Source: Sphingomonas sp. NFR04
GTDB taxonomy: Bacteria; Pseudomonadota; Alphaproteobacteria; Sphingomonadales; Sphingomonadaceae
Reading direction: 5' to 3'
Assembly (NCBI RefSeq): GCF_900114095.1
Contig: NZ_FORV01000004.1
Location: 1 to 64,000 of the forward strand
Length of the DNA: 64,000 nucleotides
Shown: positions 35,121-43,721 of the stretch, piece after piece
Position numbering within the stretch: position 1 is the stretch's first letter
Layout of the letters: the number at the start of each line of letters is the position of its first letter
The notes under the pieces: generated by a model
What the model was told of the DNA's origin: nothing
The model's input: only the letters and a program-made list of their open reading frames with translations
Database searches by the model: none
Made by a program: the position numbers and the translations under genes

Positions 35121-36875
35121 ATGACCCTGTTGTTCATCGACCCGGACAAGCTGTCCGTCAGCAAGACCAACATGCGCTACAGCAAGAAGGCCCCCGACGT
35201 GTCCGACCTGCTGCCCACCGTCCGCAAACGCGGCATCATCCAGACCCTACTCGTGCGCCCCGCCGCCGAGCCAGGACAGTTCGAGATCGTCGCGGGCGCG
35301 CGGCGCTACCATGCCGCCCGGATCATCGCCGCCGAAACCGGCGAGCCCGAGCCGCTGCCCTGCCGCATCCTCGCCGACAGCGACGATGCCGCTGCCATCG
35401 AGGCCTCGATGATCGAGAACCTGTCCCGCCTCGACGCCGACGAAGTCACCCAGTGGGAAACCTTCACCCGGCTGGTCCGCCAGGGCCGCGACGTGGCCGA
35501 CATTGCCGCCACCTTCGGGCTGCCCGACCTCACCGTCGCGCGGGTGCTGGCACTCGGCAACCTGCTGCCGCGCATCCGCCAGCTCTATGCCGCCGAGAAG
35601 ATCGACCGCACGACGATCCGCCACCTGACGCTCGCCAGCAAGCACCAGCAGCGCAGCTGGCTGGCGCTGTTCGACGACCCCGAGGGCTATGCCCCGACCG
35701 GCCACCAGCTCAAGGAATGGCTGTTCGGCGGCCAGTCGATTGCCGTACGCTACGCGCTGTTCGACCTGGAGAGTTTCGGCGGAGCCATCGTCGCCGACCT
35801 GTTCGGCGAGGACCGCTATTTCGCCGATCCCGATGCCTTCTGGGCTGCGCAGAATGCGGCGATCGCAGCGCGCCGCGCAGCCTATCTCGAACAGGGATGG
35901 AGCGATGTCGTGGTCGTGCCGCCGTCCGAGCACTTCCATAGCTGGGAGTATGAGAAGACGCCCAAGCGCAAGGGCGGGCGGGTCTATGTCGATGTCCGGG
36001 CGAGCGGCGAGGTGACCTTCCACGAGGGCTATCTCTCGGCCCGGGAAGCGCGCCGCCTAGCGCGCGGCGAAGCGTCGGAACCGGCCAGGGCGCCCCGCCC
36101 GGAAGTCACTTCCACCATGCAGGCCTATCTCGACCTGCATCGCCATGCCGCCGTTCGCGCCGCCCTGCTTGGGCATCCCGGCGTCGCGCTGCGGCTGATG
36201 GTCGCCCATGCGATTAGCGCCTCGCACCTCTGGCGGGTGTCGCCCGAACCGCAGGCGACGCGCAACGACGCGGTCCGTGAAAGCGTCGAGGCCTGCCTTG
36301 CCGAGGCGCTGTTCGACGAGCGCCGCCGCGCCGTGCTGGCCGTGCTCGGCCTTGCGCCCGACGAGCCGACCGTGACCGGCGGCAGCGGCCATGGCGACGT
36401 CACCCCGCTGTTCCTGCGGCTGGTCGACCTGCCCGACGCGGTGGTCATGGAAATCCTGATCATCGTGATGGGCGAGACGCTGGCGAGCGGCAGCGCCGTC
36501 GTCGCTGCGCTCGGTGTCCATCTCGGCGTCGATATGGCCGACTGGTGGGAGGCGGACGCCGCCTTTTTCGACCTGATCCGCGACCGCGAGGTGCTCCTCC
36601 GGATCGTTGGCGAGGTGGCGGGCGAGACAGTCGCCGCCGCGAATGCGGCCGAGAAGACCAAGGTCCTCAAGCGCATTATCCGCGATCATCTGGACGGGGC
36701 CGAGGGGCGCCGAAAGGTCGAGCGCTGGGTGCCGAGATGGCTGGGCTTTCCAGCGTCCGACTATACCAGCCGAGGCGGGAACGACGCCGTTGGTGCGCGT
36801 GATACGGCCGAGTCCGCGCAGGCCCCCGAGCCGGACCCCGACACCGCGCCTGCACCATTGCAGCAGGCGGCGTGA
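35121..36875 (+). CDS. ParB/Spo0J-family protein of a mobile element
   Basis: A 584-residue protein. N-terminal ParB nuclease-like domain (IDPDKLSVSKTNMRYSKKAP, RKRGIIQTLLVRP, FEIVAGARRYHAAR, EASMIENLSRLDADEVTQWE), then the KorB-like HTH (DIAATFGLPDLTVARVLALG). The long C-terminal half (about 300-560) is helical and specific to the large ParB-like proteins found next to ArdC/DUF2958 genes in alphaproteobacterial ICEs and plasmids. No parA is nearby, so a transcriptional or DNA-organising role is as likely as partition. ATG 35121 follows AAGGAGCACGACC. Confidence 0.9.
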   Translation: MTLLFIDPDKLSVSKTNMRYSKKAPDVSDLLPTVRKRGIIQTLLVRPAAEPGQFEIVAGARRYHAARIIAAETGEPEPLPCRILADSDDAAAIEASMIENLSRLDADEVTQWETFTRLVRQGRDVADIAATFGLPDLTVARVLALGNLLPRIRQLYAAEKIDRTTIRHLTLASKHQQRSWLALFDDPEGYAPTGHQLKEWLFGGQSIAVRYALFDLESFGGAIVADLFGEDRYFADPDAFWAAQNAAIAARRAAYLEQGWSDVVVVPPSEHFHSWEYEKTPKRKGGRVYVDVRASGEVTFHEGYLSAREARRLARGEASEPARAPRPEVTSTMQAYLDLHRHAAVRAALLGHPGVALRLMVAHAISASHLWRVSPEPQATRNDAVRESVEACLAEALFDERRRAVLAVLGLAPDEPTVTGGSGHGDVTPLFLRLVDLPDAVVMEILIIVMGETLASGSAVVAALGVHLGVDMADWWEADAAFFDLIRDREVLLRIVGEVAGETVAAANAAEKTKVLKRIIRDHLDGAEGRRKVERWVPRWLGFPASDYTSRGGNDAVGARDTAESAQAPEPDPDTAPAPLQQAA

Positions 36876-36881
36876 TCGAAG

Positions 36882-36905
36882 GCGGGCGGGCCTCGGCCCG
36901 CCCGC
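36882..36905 (+). terminator. Strong GC hairpin after the parB-like gene
   Basis: GCGGGCGGGCC (36882-36892) pairs with GGCCCGCCCGC (36895-36905). It begins 7 bases after the stop codon. No T tract, so rho-aided termination or mRNA protection. Confidence 0.6.
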
Positions 36906-37026
36906 AGCGGGCCCCAAAATTTCGGCCGCGTGACGTCGCCCAAGGGCGCGCCACGCGGCAATTTTGCATCGCGCCGTGTTCCGGGCGTAGTCTTCCGAAG
37001 AGAGTTCCACGAAGGGAAAAGGCCGC

Positions 37027-37392
37027 ATGCTAACCACCGCGATCGTGTGCGAAGTGCGGTATCGGCTCGACCCCGAACGGCTTGCCGAGTTCGAGGACTA
37101 TGGCCGCGCCTGGGTGCGCCTGATCGAGCGGTTCGGCGGGACCCATTACGGCTTCTTCCTGCCGCGCGCCGCGCCCACCGACACGACGATCAGCTTCCCA
37201 GGCAAGGGGCGCCAGGGTGAGGGCGACTTTGCCGTCGCGCTGTTCGGCTTTCCCGACGACGCGGCCTATCGCCGCTATCGCACCGAGCTGCCGCAAGATC
37301 CCGAAGCCGCTAAGGTCATCGCCCGCTTCGCCGAACCGCCCTTCGAAAGCTATGAGCGCCTCTTCCTGCAGCCGCTTTCAGGCGCGTTGTAA
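37027..37392 (+). CDS. NIPSNAP-family protein
   Basis: A 121-residue ferredoxin-like alpha/beta-barrel protein: VCEVRYRLDPERLAEFEDYG, RAWVRLIERFGGTHYGFFLP and DDAAYRRYRTELPQDPEA match the NIPSNAP family, whose bacterial members have unknown roles. GGGAAAAGGCCGC precedes the ATG. It is an isolated metabolic-looking gene between conjugation genes and may be cargo. Its stop lies 19 bases from the convergent NUDIX gene. Confidence 0.87.
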   Translation: MLTTAIVCEVRYRLDPERLAEFEDYGRAWVRLIERFGGTHYGFFLPRAAPTDTTISFPGKGRQGEGDFAVALFGFPDDAAYRRYRTELPQDPEAAKVIARFAEPPFESYERLFLQPLSGAL

Positions 37393-37410
37393 GCGCGGAT
37401 CGCGGTACCG

Positions 37411-37821
37411 TTAGAGCGTCTCCGCCAGCGGCAGCACGACATCGCGGGTCAGCGGCGCGAGCGGCAAATCGGCGGCCTCCGAGATGCCGATCCAGATCGC
37501 TTCCGCGATCTCCGCCTGCAAGATCGGCGCGTGTCGGACACGGAGATGGAAGAGCTCCGCCTCGACGATCGTATCGGCCTCATTGGCGGCCGGCGCCGAA
37601 AATCGGCCGAGATAGCGCGCATCCCGGGCGCGCAATGCCAGCCCGATTTCCTCGGCCAGTTCGCGCCGAAGCGCAGCCAGCGCGCTTTCCTGCCCCTCAA
37701 TCTTGCCGCCGGCCTGCATGAACCAGCGCGACCCCGCCTTGCGTACGAGCAACAGCCGTCCGTCGCCGTCGTCGATCAGGGCGGCGGCGATGCGAATCGT
37801 CCTCGACGCTGCGTCTGCCAT
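37411..37821 (-). CDS. NUDIX hydrolase
   Basis: A 136-residue NUDIX protein: the box GKIEGQESALAALRRELAEE-IGL fits Gx5Ex7REUxEExGU (residues about 37-59). Preceded by RIAAALIDDGDGRLLLVRKA and WFMQAGGK. Substrate likely a nucleoside diphosphate derivative or damaged nucleotide; cannot be told by sequence. ATG 37821 chosen where homology begins; four bases after the YbaK-like gene on the same strand, so co-transcribed. Confidence 0.9.
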   Translation of the reverse strand: MADAASRTIRIAAALIDDGDGRLLLVRKAGSRWFMQAGGKIEGQESALAALRRELAEEIGLALRARDARYLGRFSAPAANEADTIVEAELFHLRVRHAPILQAEIAEAIWIGISEAADLPLAPLTRDVVLPLAETL

Positions 37822-37825
37822 GCGC

Positions 37826-38305
37826 TCAGCCGACCGTCGGCTCGGGAAGGCTGCAGACATCGACCCACTGGGCGCCGACGAGCGCCGCCAGCCGATCCGG
37901 CGACAGCGCGACCGACGTGTTGCGCGAGCCGGCCGCCGGATAGACGACCGCGAACGCCTTGAGGCTCTCATCGCAGTAGATCGGGAGCGCGTTGGGCAAT
38001 CCGAACGGGCAGACGCCGCCGATCGGATGGCTGGTCACCGCCAGCGTCTCGACAGGATCGAGCATCCGCGGCCGCCCGCCGAGCGCTGCCTTGGTCTTGC
38101 GATTGTCGAGCCGCGTGTCGCCGCGCGTCACCAGCAGCGCGACCTGTTCATCGACCCGAAGTGCGAGCGTCTTGGCGATCTGGCCGGGCACGACATCCAG
38201 CGCGATCGCGGCCTCGGCGACGGTCGCCGTGCTCTGTTCGACCGTGATGATCGGCAGATCGGGCGCACGCAGCGCGAGGTCGGCGAGAACGGATTCATGG
38301 CTCAT
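37826..38305 (-). CDS. YbaK/EbsC-family aminoacyl-tRNA deacylase-like protein
   Basis: A 159-residue protein: [57 protein letters not shown] and [20 protein letters not shown] are the YbaK/ProX-type editing-domain motifs, including the conserved Lys (AKTL) and GGVxPFG loop. Known members clear mischarged tRNA(Pro) or related tRNAs. Paired with the NUDIX gene. ATG 38305 chosen where homology begins. Confidence 0.9.
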   Translation of the reverse strand: MSHESVLADLALRAPDLPIITVEQSTATVAEAAIALDVVPGQIAKTLALRVDEQVALLVTRGDTRLDNRKTKAALGGRPRMLDPVETLAVTSHPIGGVCPFGLPNALPIYCDESLKAFAVVYPAAGSRNTSVALSPDRLAALVGAQWVDVCSLPEPTVG

Positions 38306-38633
38306 CGAGCGTAGCGATAGCCGAGCAATCCGCGATGCCCAATGCGCACGATCGCCACGCATCGCTTCCGATCGTCGGTGGCCTTCCGATGCCGGTCGCG
38401 ACCACCCCCATGGCCTCTCTTCATGGCAGGTCTGGCGCTGGACGGCCGGGCCGCGCAACGGCGTCGCCGACTTTCTTCCCCGCCCTGGCGGGCTCCTCGC
38501 GGAGCAAGAAAGCCGGCTTTGGCCGTCCTTCGCTGGCGCTTCGGCCTTCCGGTGCGCGTCGTCCGCCCATCGCCTGGTCGCCTGCCATCGAGGCCGCATG
38601 GGGCGGCATCGAGACACGCATCAGGAGACATCC
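38306..38633. other. Intergenic leader of the DUF736 gene
   Basis: About 330 bases, GC-rich, no gene. It should hold the divergent promoters of the ybaK-like and DUF736 genes. Confidence 0.4.
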
Positions 38634-38933
38634 ATGGCACAGATCGGCAGCTTCACCCGCGGCGACAACGGCATCTACGCCGGCGAGATCCGCACCCTCA
38701 CGCTCCGCGTCAAGGCGAGCATCCGCCCCGTCGAGCGCGACCACGACAAGGCCCCCGACCACCGCGTCAACGCCGGCGGCGTCGAATTCGGGGCGGGCTG
38801 GACCAAGGCGGCGCGCGAGACCGGCGCGGAATATCTTAGCCTCAAGCTCGACGATCCGTCCTTCCCCGCGCCGATCTACGCGACCCTGACCCAGGGCGAC
38901 GACGGCGAATACAAGCTCATCTGGTCGCGCTGA
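38634..38933 (+). CDS. DUF736 family protein
   Basis: A 99-residue protein, [54 protein letters not shown] and [22 protein letters not shown]736 proteins are near-universal markers of alphaproteobacterial ICEs and plasmids, sitting beside ArdC, TraF and relaxase genes, with unknown function. CAGGAGA lies before the ATG. Confidence 0.93.
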   Translation: MAQIGSFTRGDNGIYAGEIRTLTLRVKASIRPVERDHDKAPDHRVNAGGVEFGAGWTKAARETGAEYLSLKLDDPSFPAPIYATLTQGDDGEYKLIWSR

Positions 38934-39100
38934 CATCGACCGCCCCTCGCGCACCGCGCGGGGGGCTTCGATCCTTGCGGGGCAGGGGGTGTCGAACCGA
39001 TGCAGGTCGATTCCGACACTCCGCAGCGTTGCTCCCACCGGCCATCCCAGGCGCGAGCGACGGCAGTCCCGCCGCCGGCTCGATGCGACGGGAGTGGCGG

Positions 39101-39340
39101 ATGGACATCGACGACGACATCGCGCGCGCGAACCGCGCCAAGCGCGGCTCGCCCTACCTCAACACCGACCAGGCAGCGGCCTATCTCAAGATCTCGACCC
39201 GGCTGCTCAAGCAGCTGCGGCGCGACGGCAAGGGTCCGACCTTCCGCCGCCACAGCCAGCTGATCCAATATCATATCGACGATTTGGGGGCGTGGTCGGA
39301 CGCCCAGTCGGTGCGCGGCGGCGGCCATGACTCGGCGTGA
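39101..39340 (+). CDS. Helix-turn-helix (excisionase-type) DNA-binding protein
   Basis: A 79-residue protein: YLNTDQAAAYLKISTRLLKQ, LRRDGKGPTFRRHSQLIQYH, IDDLGAWSDAQ is the MerR-like HTH_17 fold of excisionases and plasmid regulators. GGGAGTGGCGG precedes the ATG. The stop overlaps the start of the TraF-like gene by 14 bases, so both are co-transcribed. Possibly represses the conjugation operon it leads. Confidence 0.85.
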   Translation: MDIDDDIARANRAKRGSPYLNTDQAAAYLKISTRLLKQLRRDGKGPTFRRHSQLIQYHIDDLGAWSDAQSVRGGGHDSA

Positions 39341-39911
39341 GAAACCGCCCGGCGAGCTGCCGCTGCTCGCCTGGGCCGACCGGCGTCCCGCGCCCGGCAA
39401 TGCGCCGCGGCGCCTGGGCTGGCGGGCCGCCGCGATTGGCCTCGGCGCCAGCCTGCTCGCGCTGACCTTCGCGGTTCCTCCGAGCCCGCGACTGGTCTGG
39501 AACGCGAGCGCCAGCGCGCCGATCGGGCTCTATGCGGTGGACCCCGGCGCCTCGATCCAGGCTGGTGACATGGTCGTCGCGCGACTCCCCGAACGCTGGC
39601 GGGCGCTCGCTGCCCGACGCCGCTATCTGCCCGCCAATGTGCCGCTGGTGAAGCAGGTCGTAGCGTTGGCGGGCGACCAGGTCTGTGCCGTCGACGCCCA
39701 GGTCGTGGTCAATGGCAGGCGCGTTGTGGAGCGCCGAAGCGCCGACGGCGCCGGGCGTCCCTTGCCCTGGTGGCGCGGCTGCATCCGGCTGCGCGAGGGC
39801 CAGTTCTTCCTGCTGATGCCGGGCAGTCCGGCGTCGTTCGACGGACGCTATTTCGGCCCGACCAAGGGCGCGCAGCTGGTCGGGAAGGCGATATTGCTAT
39901 GGCAGCGTTGA
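39327..39911 (+). CDS. S26-family signal peptidase, TraF type
   Basis: A 194-residue inner-membrane peptidase: one N-terminal membrane helix (AAAIGLGASLLALTFAV, about 34-52), catalytic Ser in NASASAPIGLYAVD, MVVARLPERW, catalytic Lys in NVPLVKQVVALAGDQVC, and the C-terminal LLMPGSPASFDGRYFGPT block. TraF of RP4-type systems matures and cyclises the conjugative pilin. It overlaps the lytic transglycosylase gene by 13 bases. Confidence 0.92.
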   Translation: MTRREKPPGELPLLAWADRRPAPGNAPRRLGWRAAAIGLGASLLALTFAVPPSPRLVWNASASAPIGLYAVDPGASIQAGDMVVARLPERWRALAARRRYLPANVPLVKQVVALAGDQVCAVDAQVVVNGRRVVERRSADGAGRPLPWWRGCIRLREGQFFLLMPGSPASFDGRYFGPTKGAQLVGKAILLWQR

Positions 39912-40510
39912 GATCGGTTGCTGCCGCGGCGCTGGTGGTCTTCGCCACCCCGGCACGGGCCGATTCGGTCGAGCAGTGGCGCCCGTTGATTGCGGAAGCT
40001 TCGACTCGGTTCGGCATCCCGGCTGCTTGGATCGAGCGGGTGATGCGAGCCGAAAGCGGCGGACGCACCATGCTCGGTGGCCGCCCGATCCGCAGCCGGG
40101 CCGGCGCTATCGGGCTGATGCAGTTGATGCCCGCCACCTGGGCGGAGATGCGCGCTCGGTTGGGGCTCGGCAACAACCCCGACGATCCCCGCGACAATAT
40201 CCTGGCGGGCAGCTTCTACCTGCGGCTGATGTACGATCGCTTCAGCTATCCGAGGCTGTTCGCCGCCTATAACGCCGGGCCGGGCGCCTATGCGGCGTAT
40301 CTGGCGGGCAGGCGCGCGCTGCCGCGCGAGACCCTCGTATACCTGGGCGTGGTCACCGGCGATGCGGTGCTGAGGCCTTCGCCGAACCGGCAAGCCTCCC
40401 CGCGACCGGGACTGTTCGTGGTTGGGCGTGAGGGCGCCGTCTCGCCTTTCCCGGAGCGGGAGGACACGGCCCCGAGCATGCTTTTCGCAGTTCGAAGGCG
40501 CGTCCCATGA
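39899..40510 (+). CDS. Lytic transglycosylase (VirB1-like)
   Basis: A 203-residue exported enzyme: signal peptide to about residue 22 (ATPARA-D), then the SLT domain with catalytic Glu in WIERVMRAESGGRTM, SRAGAIGLMQLMPATWAEMR, DNILAGSFYLRLMYDRF and LFAAYNAGPGAYAAYL. It opens peptidoglycan for assembly of the conjugation machinery. Its presence with TraF shows that at least part of the mating apparatus genes lie here. Confidence 0.93.
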   Translation: MAALRSVAAAALVVFATPARADSVEQWRPLIAEASTRFGIPAAWIERVMRAESGGRTMLGGRPIRSRAGAIGLMQLMPATWAEMRARLGLGNNPDDPRDNILAGSFYLRLMYDRFSYPRLFAAYNAGPGAYAAYLAGRRALPRETLVYLGVVTGDAVLRPSPNRQASPRPGLFVVGREGAVSPFPEREDTAPSMLFAVRRRVP

Positions 40511-40731
40511 CCGAGAGCGGGGGAGGGGCTCGTCTCGAAAGTCCGAGCATGACGGGTGGCGAAACGCCTCTCAAGGCCCGCGGGTGCCCCCCAATTTTCT
40601 GCGAAAATCGGTTCCCCCCACGTCCGCTTCGCGGCGCTTCCGCTCGCGCTCCAGCGGCCCTGACAGCCGCTCCGCCACCCGTCTTCGAGGCGATGTTCTC
40701 GATCAGGAGAACAGAAGCGAAGGAGACGGTC

Positions 40732-41103
40732 ATGGCGATGGTACAACCGATTTCGGCAGCATCGGGCGCTGCCACGGATCGCGTGTTGGCGGCGCTGGTT
40801 GCGGGGCTGGAGCGCGAGTTCGGGCGCGATGCCGGCGAGGCTTTGGCACATCGGTTCCTGGATGCCGAGGAGGCCGAGTTTCTCTGGGAAGCGCGTGACC
40901 AGGAGCGCTGGATCGGGTCGTATGAAGGCGCGGACAGCGGGGCGGATGTCGAGCTGGACCGGGTCCGGATCGTCGGGCGGCTGGCGGGTTGCTGGTACGT
41001 CGCGATGATGATCGTCGATGGCGACGGAAACCTGCACGGGATGCTCGGCAAGCGCAGCTTCGGGTACCGACTCGCGGCCATGGCGGCGTTCGCGGATGCC
41101 TGA
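40732..41103 (+). CDS. Hypothetical protein of the conjugation region
   Basis: A 123-residue protein, MAMVQPISAASGAATDRVLA, FLDAEEAEFLWEARDQERWI, GSYEGADSGADVELDRVRIV, ending in a small beta-rich segment (GCWYVAMMIVDGDGNLHGML). No named family recognised, though similar small ORFs occur before DUF3363 relaxases. GAAGGAG lies 6 bases before the ATG. A clear intrinsic terminator follows. Confidence 0.75.
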   Translation: MAMVQPISAASGAATDRVLAALVAGLEREFGRDAGEALAHRFLDAEEAEFLWEARDQERWIGSYEGADSGADVELDRVRIVGRLAGCWYVAMMIVDGDGNLHGMLGKRSFGYRLAAMAAFADA

Positions 41104-41121
41104 GATTCGGATCAATCCATG

Positions 41122-41162
41122 CCGGGATGCGGTGCCACCTCGGCATCGTGTCCCGGTTTTTT
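41122..41162 (+). terminator. Rho-independent terminator
   Basis: CCGGGA (41122-41127) pairs with TCCCGG (41151-41156), with an inner GGTGCC/GGCATC stem, followed by six T (41157-41162). It ends the transcript of the 40732-41103 gene before the relaxase. Confidence 0.85.
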
Positions 41163-41369
41163 CGTCGCGCCGGGATGGGCGGGGCAGGGTGGTCGGAGAG
41201 GGAGGAAAGGGGAAACAAGATAAAGGCAGTGTCTCGCGACCCCTGCCAAGGGATTGTCTGCACATCGATTTTTCGCGAGACCGCGATGCCGTGGCGCGAG
41301 ACTGGGAGGGCCGAAGCCACGGAAATCCGCCGTTCTCCGGGCCGATGTGCGAGATTTTGCGAGAGCGTC

Positions 41370-43334
41370 ATGTCTGACGACGACTTCACCCCCAGGCTCG
41401 GCGGGCAGCGCGGCAAGGATGGCAAGACCGTCGTCCGCTATGGCGGTCGCATCGCCGTGGCGGCGCGGCTCGCCGGCACCAGAACCGGGCTCCGATCGCG
41501 GCGCTTCGACGGAAGCCGGATCGGGCGCGGCGCGAGCATCGGGCGGCTGCTTACCAGCCGGGATCGTCTGGCAGGTTTTCGCGCCCGCCGCGCGGTCGTG
41601 AAGGCGAGCCTCATTCGCCTCGCCGGCAAGGGCGGTCAGGCCGCCCGCGCGCACATGCGCTACATTCAGCGCGATGGGGTTACCCGGGAGGGACTGCCCG
41701 GCGAGCTCTACGGCCCGGAAACCGATCGTGCGGACGGCAAGGAATTCCTGCAGCGCGCGGCAGGCGATCGCCACCAGTTCCGCTTCATCGTCTCGGCCGA
41801 GGACGGTGCCGAATATCCGGACCTCAAACCCTATGTCCGGCGGCTGATGGCACAGGTCGAGCAGGACCTCGGCACGAAGCTCGACTGGGTGGCCGTCGAC
41901 CACTTCAACACCGAGCATCCGCACACCCACATTGTTCTGCGCGGCGTCGATGATCGCGGCGAGAACCTGATCATCGCCCGCGAGTATATTTCCCATGGCC
42001 TGCGCGAGCGCGCGTCCGAGCTCGTCACGCTCGACCTCGGGCCACGCACCGACCAGGAGATCGAAGCCCGTCTCCGCCACGATGTCGACCAGGAACGGCT
42101 GACCGCGATCGACCGGCGGCTGCTCCGGCGGATGGATGCCGACCGGACGGTATCGGCCGCCGACAATGATCCGTTCCAGCAGGCGGTGGCCGCGGGACGA
42201 TTGCGGAAGCTCAAGGCGATGGAACTGGCGGAAGACCTTGGTGGTGGGCGCTACCGGCTTGCCGAAGGCCTCGAGGCCACGCTCCGCCAGATGGGCGAGC
42301 GGGGTGACATCATCCGGCTCATGCAACGCGAGTTGACGGCGCACCGGCTGGATCGCGCCGGCGTCGAGCAGGTGGTCGAGACCGAGCTTCGCGAGCCCCT
42401 CGTCGGACGGCTGATCCAGCGCGGCTTTTCCGACGAGCATCGCGACCGGCATTACCTGCTGGTCGACGGCATCGACGGTCGGGTGCACTATGTCGATATC
42501 GGGCGCGGGGATGCCACCCCGACGGTCCCCGAGAACGCGACCGTTCGGCTCGATCCGCGCGCGCTTGGTGTGACCGAGGCCGATCGCACGGTCGACGCCG
42601 TCGCTAGGGCCAACGGTGGCCGCTACTCGATCGACTTCCACCTGCGTCACGACGCCAGCGCCAGTCAGGCCTTTGCAACAGCGCATGTCCGGCGCCTGGA
42701 AGCGATGCGGCGGGCGGGCGCCGGGCCGGAGCGGCAAGCCGACGGCAGCTGGACCATTCCGGAGAACCACCTGGATCGCGCCGAAGCATTTGCACGACGG
42801 CAGCAGCGGGACCGGCCGGTTGCATTGACCATCCTATCTTCGCGGGCGGTCAGTGAGCTTGTCGACATCGAGGCGCCGAGTTGGCTCGATCGCGAGCTCG
42901 CCTCGGGCGCACCCGGCGCAGCGCGCAATGCCGGCTTCGGACGCGAGGTGCGCAGTGCCTTGGCGGCACGCCGGCAGTGGCTGATCGAGCAGCAGCTGGG
43001 CGACGGCGACGGTCAAAGTTTCCGGCTGCGCGCCAATGCCTTGGAGAAGCTGCGGCAACGCGAGCTGGAGAGCGCAAGCGGCCGCATTTCTGGGCAGCTC
43101 GGCAAGCGGTTCGAGCCCACCCGGATCGGCGAACGGGTCGAGGGTATCATCTCCCGCCGCGTCGATCTCGAAAGCGGCCCTCACGCGCTGATCGAGCGGT
43201 CGCGCGACTTCACTCTGGTGCCATGGCGCGATGTTCTCGAGCGCAACATAGGCAAAGCGGCCTCGGGCATCATGCGGGCGGACGGGATTAGCTGGCAATT
43301 AGAGCGTGGTCGAGCGGGTCCTGCGATCAGTTGA
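41370..43334 (+). CDS. VirD2-like relaxase with DUF3363 domain
   Basis: A 654-residue conjugative relaxase. Residues about 85-240 form the HUH domain: AHMRYIQRDGVTREG with the candidate catalytic Tyr, HQFRFIVSAEDG, LDWVAVDHFNTEHPHTHIVL (metal-binding His cluster), RGVDDRGENLIIAREYI. The rest is DUF3363 (LGGGRYRLAEGLEATLRQMG, RHYLLVDGIDGRVHYVDIG, VALTILSSRAVSELVDIEAP). It nicks oriT and leads the strand into the recipient. GAGAGCG precedes the ATG only weakly. In related ICEs a VirD4/TraG coupling protein follows; here the Dpd island does. Confidence 0.92.
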   Translation: MSDDDFTPRLGGQRGKDGKTVVRYGGRIAVAARLAGTRTGLRSRRFDGSRIGRGASIGRLLTSRDRLAGFRARRAVVKASLIRLAGKGGQAARAHMRYIQRDGVTREGLPGELYGPETDRADGKEFLQRAAGDRHQFRFIVSAEDGAEYPDLKPYVRRLMAQVEQDLGTKLDWVAVDHFNTEHPHTHIVLRGVDDRGENLIIAREYISHGLRERASELVTLDLGPRTDQEIEARLRHDVDQERLTAIDRRLLRRMDADRTVSAADNDPFQQAVAAGRLRKLKAMELAEDLGGGRYRLAEGLEATLRQMGERGDIIRLMQRELTAHRLDRAGVEQVVETELREPLVGRLIQRGFSDEHRDRHYLLVDGIDGRVHYVDIGRGDATPTVPENATVRLDPRALGVTEADRTVDAVARANGGRYSIDFHLRHDASASQAFATAHVRRLEAMRRAGAGPERQADGSWTIPENHLDRAEAFARRQQRDRPVALTILSSRAVSELVDIEAPSWLDRELASGAPGAARNAGFGREVRSALAARRQWLIEQQLGDGDGQSFRLRANALEKLRQRELESASGRISGQLGKRFEPTRIGERVEGIISRRVDLESGPHALIERSRDFTLVPWRDVLERNIGKAASGIMRADGISWQLERGRAGPAIS

Positions 43335-43721
43335 GTTAGGCCAGCCCTTACAGTGGCGCTCGACGGCATCCGGGTTGTTGTCGACGGCCTTACTGCTTCC
43401 TCGATTCGATCGCGACTGACACCGCACTTTGCGCGAGTCATCCTGCGGAGGCCGACACGTCAGCCGAGGCCGTGGCGGATGAGTATCGCCTGGACGATTT
43501 CGGCCGGAACCGGGCTAGAGAATTTCGCTGCGTGCCCTTCACAATGTCTGGCCGGTTGAGCATCGCTTTGGCCGGGCCGAAGCCGGCGAGGCGCCGGCAT
43601 TCTATCGGCGGAGCACTTAATGCGATGATCTGGTGATCTCAAGCTAACATTAATGTGGCAGAAAGCGCGGACGCCGGTTATTGTTTATGCGTCCGCCCAC
43701 GCGGCACGGGAGGCTTAATTT
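43335..43721. other. Junction between relaxase and Dpd island
   Basis: About 390 bases without a supported gene. Contains an AT-rich palindrome ACATTAATGT at 43647-43656 and the hairpin described separately. It should carry the Dpd operon promoter and may be the edge of an insertion. Confidence 0.5.
43667..43696 (+). promoter_or_regulatory. Inverted repeat upstream of the Dpd operon
   Basis: GCGGACGC (43667-43674) and GCGTCCGC (43689-43696) are a perfect 8-bp inverted repeat around an AT-rich 14-base loop, 25 bases before the GTG start. It may be a repressor site or a leader hairpin. Confidence 0.5.

Noticed and set aside
43600..43721. preQ1 riboswitch before the Dpd operon
   Set aside because: The hairpin has no A-rich tail or loop pattern of preQ1-I, and no ribosome-site pseudoknot is apparent.
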